64,000 nt of DNA from Skermanella mucosa (GTDB taxonomy: Bacteria; Pseudomonadota; Alphaproteobacteria; Azospirillales; Azospirillaceae), in assembly GCF_016765655.2 (NCBI RefSeq), contig NZ_CP086106.1, positions 1,980,501-2,044,500 on the forward strand, read 5' to 3'. Position 1 is the first letter of the stretch; every line of letters begins with the position of its first letter. The notes under the pieces were generated by a model. It was given only the letters and a program-made list of their open reading frames with translations, ran no database searches and had not been told where the DNA came from. This document shows positions 24,135 to 31,911 of the stretch, piece by piece. The translations under genes were made by a program, and so were the position numbers.

Positions 24135-25205
24135 TTGACCGACATGAACATCGTCACCGCCTGGTTCCGCCGCACCTTCGCCAACCCGCAGGTGGTGCTT
24201 CTCGCCGGCCTGCTGATCGCGGGATTCGGCACCCTGGCCCTGGCGGCGGACGTCCTGGCGCCGCTGATCGCCAGCATCGTCATAGCCTATCTGCTGGACG
24301 GCCTGATCACCATGCTGGAGCGCCGCGGGATCCCGCGGGGCATGGCGATGGGTCTGGTCTTCAGCCTGTTCCTCGCCATCCTGCTGGGGATCTTCCTGGT
24401 CCTGCTGCCGCTTCTGCTCAGCCAGATCGCCCAGCTCATCCAGCAGCTTCCGGCTATCCTGTCGCGGACCCAGGACCTGATCCTGGGGCTGCCCCAGCGC
24501 TATCCCGAGATCTTCGAGGACCAGCAGATCCTCGACTTCCTGGCCAGCCTGCGCAACGACCTGATCCTGATCGGGCAGCGCATCCTGAGCGCCTCGGTCG
24601 CCTGGCTGCCGGCCCTGGTCAACCTGGTCGTCTACCTCGTCCTGATGCCGATGCTGGTGTTCTTCTTCCTGAAGGACAAGGAGCGCATCCTGGCCTGGGT
24701 GCTCAGCTTCCTGCCGCCGGAACGGCGGCTGGCCGAGCAGGTCTGGCACGAAGTGGATGCCGAGATCGGCGGCTATGTGCGCGGCAAGATCTATGAATTC
24801 CTGATCGTCGCCGTGGTCACCTATGCGGCGTTCCTGATGCTCGACCTTCAGTTCAGCGCCCTGCTGGCGATCACCACCGGCCTGTCCACCCTGATCCCCT
24901 ATATCGGCGTCGTGCTGGCCGCGGTGCCGATCGCCGTGATCGCCTATGCCCAGTGGGGCACCGGGCCCGATTTCCTGTGGGTGATGGGCGCCTACGCGGT
25001 GATCCAGCTGCTCGACGGCAACATCCTGGCCCCGCTGCTGCTGTCCGAGGTCGTCAACCTGCATCCGACCGCCGTCATCGTGGCCCTGCTGGTGTTCGGC
25101 AGCATCTGGGGATTCTGGGGCATCTTCTTCGCGATCCCCCTGGCGTCCCTGGTCCACGCCGTGCTGAACGCCTGGCCCAGGACGCCGCACGCTCCACGGC
25201 CCTGA
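24135..25205 (+). CDS. AI-2E family transporter (PerM-like)
   Basis: A 356-aa integral membrane protein of the AI-2E/PerM family, with a pair of N-terminal helices (NPQVVLLAGLLIAGFG, LAPLIASIVIAYLLDGLI), an amphipathic middle region, and C-terminal helices including the conserved LIPYIGVVLAAVP and LDGNILAPLLLSE. Some members export autoinducer-2; others act as Na+/H+ antiporters, so the substrate is open. The start is TTG at 24135, with GGGGCAGGG 4 nt before it, or ATG at 24144. It is 17 bp after the oxidase operon and may be cotranscribed. A second, distinct family member lies at 54432-55472. Confidence 0.88.
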   Translation: MTDMNIVTAWFRRTFANPQVVLLAGLLIAGFGTLALAADVLAPLIASIVIAYLLDGLITMLERRGIPRGMAMGLVFSLFLAILLGIFLVLLPLLLSQIAQLIQQLPAILSRTQDLILGLPQRYPEIFEDQQILDFLASLRNDLILIGQRILSASVAWLPALVNLVVYLVLMPMLVFFFLKDKERILAWVLSFLPPERRLAEQVWHEVDAEIGGYVRGKIYEFLIVAVVTYAAFLMLDLQFSALLAITTGLSTLIPYIGVVLAAVPIAVIAYAQWGTGPDFLWVMGAYAVIQLLDGNILAPLLLSEVVNLHPTAVIVALLVFGSIWGFWGIFFAIPLASLVHAVLNAWPRTPHAPRP

Positions 25206-25510
25206 ACCTTACCGGGCCTGTCGCGAATACCACTATTTGTCGGGTTTGTCGCAAAGGACGTTCCCTCTGGCATTGCGGCCGCTCGTCCTGAATACACGAA
25301 ACCGCTGACATATATAATATTTATCCCCACGGAATGGAATTTGCAAAAAGACCCGGCGCCGGCCTTCGAAATTGTCGCCGTCGGGCTGAAGTCGCCCTTC
25401 TGTCATCCAACTGTCAGAATACTTGGGATTCCGTCCGGAGATTTTGACCGAACGGTCGGTATTTATTTGATGGGTGATCTTCACCCGGCTCCAGAAAAAG
25501 GAAAAAAGCT
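25206..25510. promoter_or_regulatory. 305-bp leader region of the ferredoxin-ferritin gene
   Basis: AT-rich for this genome, without a gene. It holds TATAAT at 25313 with no good -35 box; TTGACC at 25444 with a TTGATG 17 nt later as a weak promoter; the inverted repeat GACCG-AA-CGGTC at 25446-25457, which overlaps that -35; and a small hairpin GGGTGA-TCT-TCACCC at 25472-25486 just before the ribosome site. The overlap of repeat and -35 suggests a repressor site, identity unknown. Confidence 0.4.
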
Positions 25511-26410
25511 TTGGCAAACGTGACCTTCCGGTCTCCGGCGATGGCCAAGGACATCACCCTGTACGCCGTCGCGGGCGACCGTGGAACTCTCCTGACCCTG
25601 GCCAAGGATCACAAGATTCCGATTCCGTTCGATTGCGGCGACGGCGAGTGCGGCTCCTGCCTGGTGGAGGTCGAACTCCTGAGCACCAACAAGCCCTACG
25701 GCATCGCCCTGACCGAAAAGGAAAAGGAGATGCTGCGGCAGCTCGGCAAGATCACCCCGGCCGAGATCGAGAACGCCGAAACCAACGACATGCCTCCGCG
25801 CCACCGGCTGGCCTGCCAGTACTTCGTGCGGAACGAGGACATCGCGGTGATCTTCCCGGGCGACGAGACGTTGCCCAAGGCGAGGCCCGCCCTGTCCACG
25901 GCGGTGAAGACCTACAAGGGCGGCCTCGAGATCGCCTCGGTGGAGGAATTCCTCGGCTACGCCATCAAGGTGGAGGAGGACGCCGCCATCCACTTCGAAG
26001 AGCTTTCCGCGGAAATGGCCAAGGTCGGCAACACGGAGATCGCCGAGCTGTTCGCGAAGCTGGGCGAATACTCCCGTCTGCACCTGGCGGAAGCCAAGGC
26101 GCGGGCCGGCTCGACCGACGTCACCTGCTACATTCCGGGCGACCATGTTTGGCCGACCCTGGAAACCCCGGAGCGCACGGCCCTTTGGGCGGGCGACCCG
26201 GCGTTGTCGCGGCTGGACGCGCTGAAGGCGGCGCTCCAGGGCGAGAAGCTCGGCTTCGAGTTCTACCTGACCGTCGCCGGCCACACCAAGAACGCCGACA
26301 TCGCCGAACTCGCCAACGAGTTCGTCAAGGAGGAGAGCGAGCACGTCGCCATCCTCGAGCGCTGGATCGAGCGGGAAGAAGCCGCCCGCAAGGCCGCCGC
26401 CCAGGCGTAA
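25511..26410 (+). CDS. 2Fe-2S ferredoxin fused to ferritin-like domain
   Basis: A 299-aa two-domain protein. Residues about 12-115 form a plant-type 2Fe-2S ferredoxin: FDCGDGECGSCLVE gives three ligands (Cx4Cx2C) and LACQYF the fourth. Residues about 140-290 are a ferritin/rubrerythrin-like four-helix bundle, with paired Glu motifs EEFLGYAIKVEEDAAIHFEE, GEYSRLHLAEA, EKLGFEFYLTVAGH and the closing EESEHVAILE (ExxH). A di-iron site fed by its own ferredoxin would suit peroxide or oxygen reduction or iron storage. The TTG start is favoured because AAGGAAAAAAG lies before it; ATG at 25541 is the alternative. It stands alone between two terminator-like structures. Confidence 0.88.
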   Translation: MANVTFRSPAMAKDITLYAVAGDRGTLLTLAKDHKIPIPFDCGDGECGSCLVEVELLSTNKPYGIALTEKEKEMLRQLGKITPAEIENAETNDMPPRHRLACQYFVRNEDIAVIFPGDETLPKARPALSTAVKTYKGGLEIASVEEFLGYAIKVEEDAAIHFEELSAEMAKVGNTEIAELFAKLGEYSRLHLAEAKARAGSTDVTCYIPGDHVWPTLETPERTALWAGDPALSRLDALKAALQGEKLGFEFYLTVAGHTKNADIAELANEFVKEESEHVAILERWIEREEAARKAAAQA

Positions 26411-26435
26411 AGCCGGCATAGCCGCAAGCCTGTCA

Positions 26436-26464
26436 GGCACCGGGCGCCTCGCGCGCCCGGTGCC
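26436..26464. terminator. bidirectional terminator-like hairpin
   Basis: Twelve-base arms GGCACCGGGCGC and GCGCCCGGTGCC flank a 5-nt loop. It sits between the convergent ferredoxin-ferritin and toxin genes, and ends 1 bp before the toxin stop codon. No clear T-run follows on either strand. Confidence 0.7.
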
Positions 26465-26465
26465 C

Positions 26466-26888
26466 TCAGCATGTCCACGGATCGACGACGGTGATTCCGC
26501 AATCCAGGAAATCGGCAGTGTTCCTGGTTGCCAGCACAGCGTTTCGTGAGTGGGTTATGGCAGCGATCTGCGCATCGAAAGTGCTGGTTGGCCTGCCTTG
26601 TCGGCGTCTTGCCGCCGCGATGGAGGCGAATACGACAGCCGCCGCACCATCGAATGGCAACATCCGATTCACGAAATCCTCCGCGAACATCGACTGCGCT
26701 GCCATGAGCAGGTCGCTCCGGCGTCTGCCGTCCGGCAGGAGGGCGAGGCCGAACAGGATCTCCGCCTGTGTGACCGTCGTCGTGTAAAGGCTGCCCGCAC
26801 TCTGCCCGGCAACCCAGCGGACAACAGCTTCCGAAGGCGACGGGCGCATCAACTCCGAAAGCACGTTGGTGTCCAGCACGAACATCAT
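26466..26888 (-). CDS. fitB: PIN-domain toxin, VapC/FitB type
   Basis: A 140-aa PIN-domain ribonuclease. The acidic active-site residues are in FVLDTNVLSELM, TQAEILFGLA and STFDAQIAAI, with a closing NTADFLDCGITVVDPW, all in the standard VapC/FitB arrangement. Such toxins cleave tRNA or other RNA when not held by their antitoxin. Its ATG overlaps the antitoxin stop as ATGA, the usual type II organisation with the antitoxin first. FitB rather than VapC is suggested by the type of antitoxin and by the LSELMRPxP start. Confidence 0.92.
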   Translation of the reverse strand: MMFVLDTNVLSELMRPSPSEAVVRWVAGQSAGSLYTTTVTQAEILFGLALLPDGRRRSDLLMAAQSMFAEDFVNRMLPFDGAAAVVFASIAAARRRQGRPTSTFDAQIAAITHSRNAVLATRNTADFLDCGITVVDPWTC

Positions 26889-27130
26889 TCGAAGTCTGGA
26901 GGGTCACGCAGAATTTCACGGCCCGGATCAGGCAGTTCGACTCCTCCGAAGGGCTCGAACCGTCGCCGGATCGACTCGCCGAGATGCACCGGCGATTGTC
27001 CTTCTTCCGTCAGGGCCGCACGCAGGATGTGCCGGGCCTCTTCCTCCATGGAACGGCCGTGATGAGCCGCGCGCACCCGCAACCTTGCCTTCATGGCGTC
27101 TTCCAGGTTCCGGATCGTTATGGTGGCCAT
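26885..27130 (-). CDS. fitA: FitA-like RHH antitoxin
   Basis: An 81-aa antitoxin. The N-terminal MATITIRNLEDAMKARLRVRAAHHGRSMEEEARHIL is a FitA/Arc-type ribbon-helix-helix DNA-binding domain; the C-terminal part (RFEPFGGVELPDPGREILRD) should wrap the toxin and block its active site. Known FitAB complexes bind an inverted repeat in their own promoter, and repeats fitting this are present immediately upstream. The pair stands alone between a terminator-like hairpin and the gcdH gene. Confidence 0.92.
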   Translation of the reverse strand: MATITIRNLEDAMKARLRVRAAHHGRSMEEEARHILRAALTEEGQSPVHLGESIRRRFEPFGGVELPDPGREILRDPPDFE

Positions 27131-27135
27131 GGAGC

Positions 27136-27190
27136 GCTCCCGTCACTGCCAGCGGGAGCAGGTTAGCATTGATGGCGATGAATGCAATGA
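27136..27190. promoter_or_regulatory. inverted repeats upstream of fitAB
   Basis: GCTCCCG (27136-27142) and CGGGAGC (27153-27159) are separated by 10 bases, just upstream of the fitA start at 27130. A second pair, GCATT (27166-27170) and AATGC (27181-27185), is also separated by 10. These are good candidates for the autoregulatory operator of the toxin-antitoxin complex. Confidence 0.5.
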
Positions 27191-27309
27191 CAGCGTAATC
27201 GGGTCGGCTATCGCGGCCTCGTGAAGAGCCGGTACTCTTCTCCGGGCGGGGGAAGGCGGGACGGGGAGCAACCGCCGCGAAAGCGATCGATCCCCGCAGC
27301 CACCCTGCC

Positions 27310-28530
27310 TCAGCCGAAGGCCTGGATGCCGGTCTGGGCGCGACCCAGGATCAGGGCGTGGATGTCGTGGGTGCCCTCGTAGGTGTTGACCGCCTCCAGG
27401 TTCATGACGTGGCGGATCACGTGGTACTCGTCCGAGATGCCGTTGCCGCCCAGCATGTCGCGGGCGACCCGGGCGATGTCCAGCGCCTTGCCGCAGTTGT
27501 TGCGCTTCATCAGGCTGATCGCCTCCGGCGGGGCGCGGTGCTCGTCCTTCAGCCGGCCCAGCCGCAGCGCGGCGTGCAGGCCCAGCGTGATCTCCGTCTG
27601 CATGTCGGCCAGCTTCTTCTGGATCAGCTGGTTGGCCGCCAGCGGCCGGCCGAACATCTTGCGCTCCAGCACGTAGTCGCGCGCCTGGTGCCAGCAGAAC
27701 TCCGCCGCCCCCATGGCGCCCCAGGATATCCCGTAGCGCGCGTTGTTCAGGCAGCCGAACGGTCCCTTCAGACCCTTGACGTTGGGCAGCAGGTTATCGT
27801 CCGGAACGAACACCTCGTCCATCGCGATGCCGCCGGTGATCGAGGCGCGCAGGCTGAACTTGCCCTCGATCTTGGGGGCGCTCAGCCCCTTCATGCCCTT
27901 CTCCAGCACGAAGCCGCGGATGTCGCCGGCATCGTCCTTGGCCCAGACCACGAACACGTCGGCGATCGGCGAGTTGGTGATCCACTGCTTGGAGCCGCTG
28001 ACCGAGTAGCCGCCGTCGACCTTGCGCGCCCGGGTCTTCATGGAGCCGGGATCGGAGCCGGCGTCCGGCTCGGTCAGGCCGAAGCAGCCCACCCACTCGC
28101 CGCTGGCGAGCTTGGGCAGGTATTTCTGCCGCTGCTCCTCGGTGCCGTAGGCGTGGATCGGGTGCATGACCAGCGAGGACTGGACCGACATGGCGGAGCG
28201 GTAGCCCGAGTCCACCCGCTCGACCTCGCGGGCGATCAGGCCGTAGCTGACATAGCCGACGCCGGCGCAGCCGTAGCCCTCGATGGTCGGCCCGAGCAGG
28301 CCCAGCTCGCCCATCTCGGTCATGATCTCGCGGTGGAAATGCTCGTGCCGGTTCGCTTCCAGCACGCGCGTCATCAGCTTGTCCTGGCAATAGCTCCGCG
28401 CGCTGTCGCGGACCATGCGCTCTTCCTCGGAAAGCTCCTCCTCCAGCAGCAACGGGTCTTCCCACTGGAAGGCCGCGGGGCCGGAAGCCTTGGATTTCGT
28501 TTCGGCGATGGTGATGGTATCTCCGGTCAT
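27310..28530 (-). CDS. gcdH: glutaryl-CoA dehydrogenase
   Basis: A 406-aa flavoprotein that oxidises and decarboxylates glutaryl-CoA to crotonyl-CoA, at the end of lysine, tryptophan, pimelate and benzoate-type pathways. Family marks are the [21 protein letters not shown]-terminus, [37 protein letters not shown] and the catalytic Glu in [17 protein letters not shown]. The GITGIQAF-type end is conserved. It lies 5 bp after the thiolase gene and is surely cotranscribed; the thiolase can act on acetoacetyl-CoA formed downstream of crotonyl-CoA. Control by the divergent IclR protein is likely. Confidence 0.95.
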   Translation of the reverse strand: MTGDTITIAETKSKASGPAAFQWEDPLLLEEELSEEERMVRDSARSYCQDKLMTRVLEANRHEHFHREIMTEMGELGLLGPTIEGYGCAGVGYVSYGLIAREVERVDSGYRSAMSVQSSLVMHPIHAYGTEEQRQKYLPKLASGEWVGCFGLTEPDAGSDPGSMKTRARKVDGGYSVSGSKQWITNSPIADVFVVWAKDDAGDIRGFVLEKGMKGLSAPKIEGKFSLRASITGGIAMDEVFVPDDNLLPNVKGLKGPFGCLNNARYGISWGAMGAAEFCWHQARDYVLERKMFGRPLAANQLIQKKLADMQTEITLGLHAALRLGRLKDEHRAPPEAISLMKRNNCGKALDIARVARDMLGGNGISDEYHVIRHVMNLEAVNTYEGTHDIHALILGRAQTGIQAFG

Positions 28531-28535
28531 ATAGG

Positions 28536-29735
28536 TTACACCCGTTCTAGGACGGCGGCGATTCCCTGGCCGACGCCGATGCACATGGACACGACGGCAT
28601 AACGGCCGCCGCCGCGGTGGAGTTGCCGGGTCGCAGTCAAGGCGAGCCTCGCGCCGGAAGCGCCGAGCGGATGCCCGACCGCGATGGCGCCGCCATTGAC
28701 ATTGAGCCGGCTGTCGTCGGCCGACAGTCCCAGCCCATGCAAGCAGCCCAGGACCTGGGTCGCGAACGCCTCGTTGATCTCGATCACGTCGACATCGCCC
28801 AAGCCCAGCCCGGCGCGTTCCAGGGCCTTCCTGATGGCCGGCACCGGCCCGAGACCCATGACGCGCGGCTCGACCCCGGCGACGGCGCCCGACACGATCC
28901 GGGACAGCGGCTTCGCCCCGGCGCGCTCGCCGGCCTCGCGGCTTCCGATCAGCAGCGCCGCGGCCCCGTCGTTGATGCCCGACGCGTTGCCGGCCGTCAC
29001 CACGCCGTCGCGGAACAGCGGCTTCAGCTTGGCGAGCCGTTCCATCGTGGTCTCGGGCCGGGGATGCTCGTCGGTCGCGACCGTCTCGACGGCGCCCCGC
29101 CTGCCCGGAACCCCGACCGGCACCAGTTCGCCGTCGTAATAGCCGTCGGCCAGCGCCGCCGCATATTTCCGCTGGGACTCCAGGGCGAAGCGGTCGCTCG
29201 CCTCGCGGGTGATCTGGAGGTCCTGGCCGATATTGTCGGCCGTCTCCGGCATGGAGTGATTGCCGTGCTCCTCGACGATCCGCGGGTTGGTGAAGCGGGC
29301 GCCCATGGTGGTGTCGAACGCCTTGATCTCGCGGGAATAGGCCGATTCCGACTTGCCGATCACGAAGGGTGCGCGGCTCATGCTCTCGACGCCGCCGGCC
29401 ACGATCAGGTCGCCCTGGCCGACCGTCACCGCGCGCGACGCGTCCAGCACCGCCGACAGACCGCTGCCGCACAGGCGATTGACCGTCAGCCCCGGCACCT
29501 GGAACGGCAGCCCCGCCAGCAGGCCGGCGTGCCGCGCCACGTTGCGGCTGTCCTCGCCGGCCTGGTTGGTGCAGCCGGCGATGACGTCCTCGATGTCCTC
29601 CGGCCTGAACGGCCCGCGCTCGACCACGGCCTTGATGACGCCGGCCAGCAGGTCGTCGGGACGCACGCCCGCCAGCGCTCCCGCATGGCGGCCGAACGGC
29701 GTCCGCAGGCCGTCGTAGATATAGGCTTCGAGCAT
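28536..29735 (-). CDS. acetyl-CoA C-acyltransferase (thiolase)
   Basis: A 399-aa thiolase, cleaving 3-ketoacyl-CoA with CoA to acetyl-CoA and a shortened acyl-CoA. The acylated Cys is in [11 protein letters not shown] (about residue 90), the His in [17 protein letters not shown] and the second Cys in SMCIGVGQG, where most relatives have CIGGGMG. The start [21 protein letters not shown] and length match the PcaF/beta-ketoadipyl-CoA thiolase subgroup, so a dicarboxyl 3-ketoacyl-CoA is a reasonable substrate. It heads a two-gene operon with gcdH and is divergent from the IclR gene. Confidence 0.93.
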   Translation of the reverse strand: MLEAYIYDGLRTPFGRHAGALAGVRPDDLLAGVIKAVVERGPFRPEDIEDVIAGCTNQAGEDSRNVARHAGLLAGLPFQVPGLTVNRLCGSGLSAVLDASRAVTVGQGDLIVAGGVESMSRAPFVIGKSESAYSREIKAFDTTMGARFTNPRIVEEHGNHSMPETADNIGQDLQITREASDRFALESQRKYAAALADGYYDGELVPVGVPGRRGAVETVATDEHPRPETTMERLAKLKPLFRDGVVTAGNASGINDGAAALLIGSREAGERAGAKPLSRIVSGAVAGVEPRVMGLGPVPAIRKALERAGLGLGDVDVIEINEAFATQVLGCLHGLGLSADDSRLNVNGGAIAVGHPLGASGARLALTATRQLHRGGGRYAVVSMCIGVGQGIAAVLERV

Positions 29736-29813
29736 CGGCTCACTCCCCCTCGGATGTTATCGCCCCGCCGCGCAGCTTCGATGTTTCGCTAAGCGGAACT
29801 CAATTTTGCATTC

Positions 29814-29843
29814 TTGACCTGACCATAATACGAGCGTATGGTC
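29814..29843 (+). promoter_or_regulatory. iclR-gene promoter with overlapping operator
   Basis: TTGACC (29814-29819), a 17-bp spacer and TATGGT (29837-29842) form a sigma-70-like promoter reading toward the IclR gene. The inverted repeat GACCATA (29821-29827) and TATGGTC (29837-29843) with a 9-bp centre covers the spacer and the -10 box. It probably binds the IclR protein and may also control the divergent thiolase promoter. Confidence 0.65.
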
Positions 29844-29873
29844 CGTGTAAAGCGTGCAAGGGAGATGAAATTC

Positions 29874-30725
29874 ATGGCCGGCGATGTGGAGGACCTGGAA
29901 AGCCCGGTATCGGCGCCCGTCGCCGATGTCGAAGCCGCCGATCAGCTGGCATCGGACGAAATAAAGGATCGTCAGTTCGTGGTCGCCCTTGCACGGGGTC
30001 TTGAGGTTCTTCGAGCATTTACACAAAAGGACAGCGTACTGGGCAACCAGCATATCGCGGCCATTACCGGATTGCCGAAGCCGACCGTCTCCCGGCTGAC
30101 CCACACGCTGACGCGCCTGGGCTATCTGTCCTACTCGGAACGGCTCGGCAAGTACCAGCTCGGCACCGCCGTCCTGTCGCTGGGCTACGCGGCGCTGGCC
30201 AACGTGGGCGTCCGCCAGATCGCCCGGCCGTTCATGCAGGAACTTGCGGACCATGCCGGGGCGTCCGTCTCGCTCGGCAGCCGCGACCGCCTCAGCATGG
30301 TCTATGTGGAGCATTGCCGGTCCGACGCGACGGTGACGCTGCGGCTCGACCTCGGCTCCCGCATCCCGGTGGAGACCACCGCCATGGGCCGCGCCCTGCT
30401 GGCGGCCCTGCCGGACAGCGAGCGCCGCTACCTGATGGACCGCGCGGCGAAGCGCGATCCCGGGAACTGGCCGCGCATGGAAGCCGGGATCGAGCAGGCG
30501 GTGGAGGACTACCGCACCCGGGGCTTCGTGATCTCCGCCGGGGATTGGCAGTCCGACGTGCATGCCGTGGGCGTGCCGCTGATCCCGCCCGACGGCTCGC
30601 CGATCCTCGCCTTCAACTGCGGCGGCCCGGCCTTCCTGTTCGACCGGCGGCGCCTGACCGACGATCTCGGCCCCCGCCTGGTCAATCTCGTCCGGAACGT
30701 CGAAGCGGCCCTGCTGCGCCGCTGA
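29874..30725 (+). CDS. IclR-family transcriptional regulator
   Basis: A 283-aa regulator. After a 35-residue acidic N-terminal extension come the winged HTH (FVVALARGLEVLRAFTQKD; LPKPTVSRLTHTLTRLGYL) and the IclR effector domain (about 115-283), ending in LVNLVRNVEAALLRR. The start at 29874 is chosen because GGGAG lies 10 nt upstream and because the earlier in-frame ATG at 29838 falls inside the -10 box of the promoter. Members of this PcaU/PobR-like family usually respond to aromatic or organic acids. It is flanked by acyl-CoA genes on both sides, which it likely controls. Confidence 0.93.
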   Translation: MAGDVEDLESPVSAPVADVEAADQLASDEIKDRQFVVALARGLEVLRAFTQKDSVLGNQHIAAITGLPKPTVSRLTHTLTRLGYLSYSERLGKYQLGTAVLSLGYAALANVGVRQIARPFMQELADHAGASVSLGSRDRLSMVYVEHCRSDATVTLRLDLGSRIPVETTAMGRALLAALPDSERRYLMDRAAKRDPGNWPRMEAGIEQAVEDYRTRGFVISAGDWQSDVHAVGVPLIPPDGSPILAFNCGGPAFLFDRRRLTDDLGPRLVNLVRNVEAALLRR

Positions 30726-30758
30726 ACCAAGAAAATTCTTCAAGGGAAACAGCTCAGA

Positions 30759-31910
30759 ATGGCACTGGACCAGGATACCCTCAGCCAGTTGATCGACACC
30801 GTCGGCCGCTTCGTGCGCGAACGCCTCGTCCCGAACGAGGAGCGCATCGCCGAGGAGGACTCGATCCCGGCCGACATCGTCACCGAAATGCGCGAGCTGG
30901 GCCTGTTCGGCCTCTCCGTCCCGGAGGAATACGGCGGCCTCGGCCTCAACATGACCGAGGAGGTCCAGGTCGCCTTCGAGCTGGGCCAGACCTCGCCGGC
31001 CTTCCGCTCGCTGATCGGCACCAACAACGGCATCGGCTCCCAGGGTATCGTGATCGACGGCACCGACGAGCAGAAGCGCAAGTACCTGCCGCGCCTGGCG
31101 TCGGGCGAGATCATCGGCTCCTTCGCCCTGACCGAGCCGGGCTCCGGCTCCGACGCCGCCAGTCTGCGCACCTCGGCGCGGCGCGACGGCGACGACTACC
31201 TGCTCAACGGCACCAAGCGCTACATCACCAACGCGCCGGAAGCCGGCCTGTTCACCGTGATGGCCCGCACCGACCCGCAGGACAAGGGGGCAGGGGGCAT
31301 CACCGCCTTCCTGGTCGAGGCGGGGACCCAGGGCCTCCATATCGGCCCGCACGACAGGAAGATGGGCCAGAAGGGCAGCCACACCGCCGACGTGATCTTC
31401 GAGGATTGCCGCGTGCCGGCCTCCGCCATCATCGGCGGCCGCGAGGGGCAGGGCTTCAAGACCGCCATGAAGGTGCTCGACCGCGGTCGCCTGCACATCG
31501 CCGCCGTCTGCGTCGGCGTTTCCGAGCGGCTGATCCGCGACAGCCTGCGCTACGCCATGGAGCGCCAGCAGTTCGGCAAGCCGATCTCCGACTTCCAGCT
31601 GATCCAGGCGATGCTGGCCGACAGCAAGGCGGAATCCTATGCCGCCCGCTGCATGGTCCTCGACGCGGCCCGCCGCAAGGATGCCGGCGAGGTGGTGAGC
31701 ACCGAGGCGTCGTGCTGCAAGCTGTTCGCCAGCGAGATGGTCGGCCGGGTCGCCGACCGCGCGGTGCAGATCCATGGCGGCGCCGGCTACATCGCCGACT
31801 ATGGCGTGGAGCGCTTCTACCGCGACGTCCGCCTGTTCCGCCTGTACGAGGGCACCAGCCAGATCCAGCAGATCGTCATCGCCCGCAACATGGTCCGGGA
31901 GGCGAGCTGA
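30759..31910 (+). CDS. acyl-CoA dehydrogenase
   Basis: A 383-aa FAD-dependent acyl-CoA dehydrogenase introducing a 2,3-double bond in an acyl-CoA; electrons go to ETF. FAD/substrate segments are SFALTEPGSGSDAASLRT and NGTKRYITNAPEAGLF; the catalytic Glu is in RLYEGTSQIQQIVIARN. The chain matches short or branched-chain members; the exact chain length cannot be read. It is 33 bp after the IclR gene and one base before the acyl-CoA synthetase start, so the genes form one operon with ligase, dehydrogenase and transporter. Confidence 0.94.
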   Translation: MALDQDTLSQLIDTVGRFVRERLVPNEERIAEEDSIPADIVTEMRELGLFGLSVPEEYGGLGLNMTEEVQVAFELGQTSPAFRSLIGTNNGIGSQGIVIDGTDEQKRKYLPRLASGEIIGSFALTEPGSGSDAASLRTSARRDGDDYLLNGTKRYITNAPEAGLFTVMARTDPQDKGAGGITAFLVEAGTQGLHIGPHDRKMGQKGSHTADVIFEDCRVPASAIIGGREGQGFKTAMKVLDRGRLHIAAVCVGVSERLIRDSLRYAMERQQFGKPISDFQLIQAMLADSKAESYAARCMVLDAARRKDAGEVVSTEASCCKLFASEMVGRVADRAVQIHGGAGYIADYGVERFYRDVRLFRLYEGTSQIQQIVIARNMVREAS

Positions 31911-31911
31911 C

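Noticed and set aside
29838-29873. Earlier ATG for the IclR gene
   Set aside because: It falls inside the -10 box of the promoter at 29814-29842, so it cannot be in the transcript.
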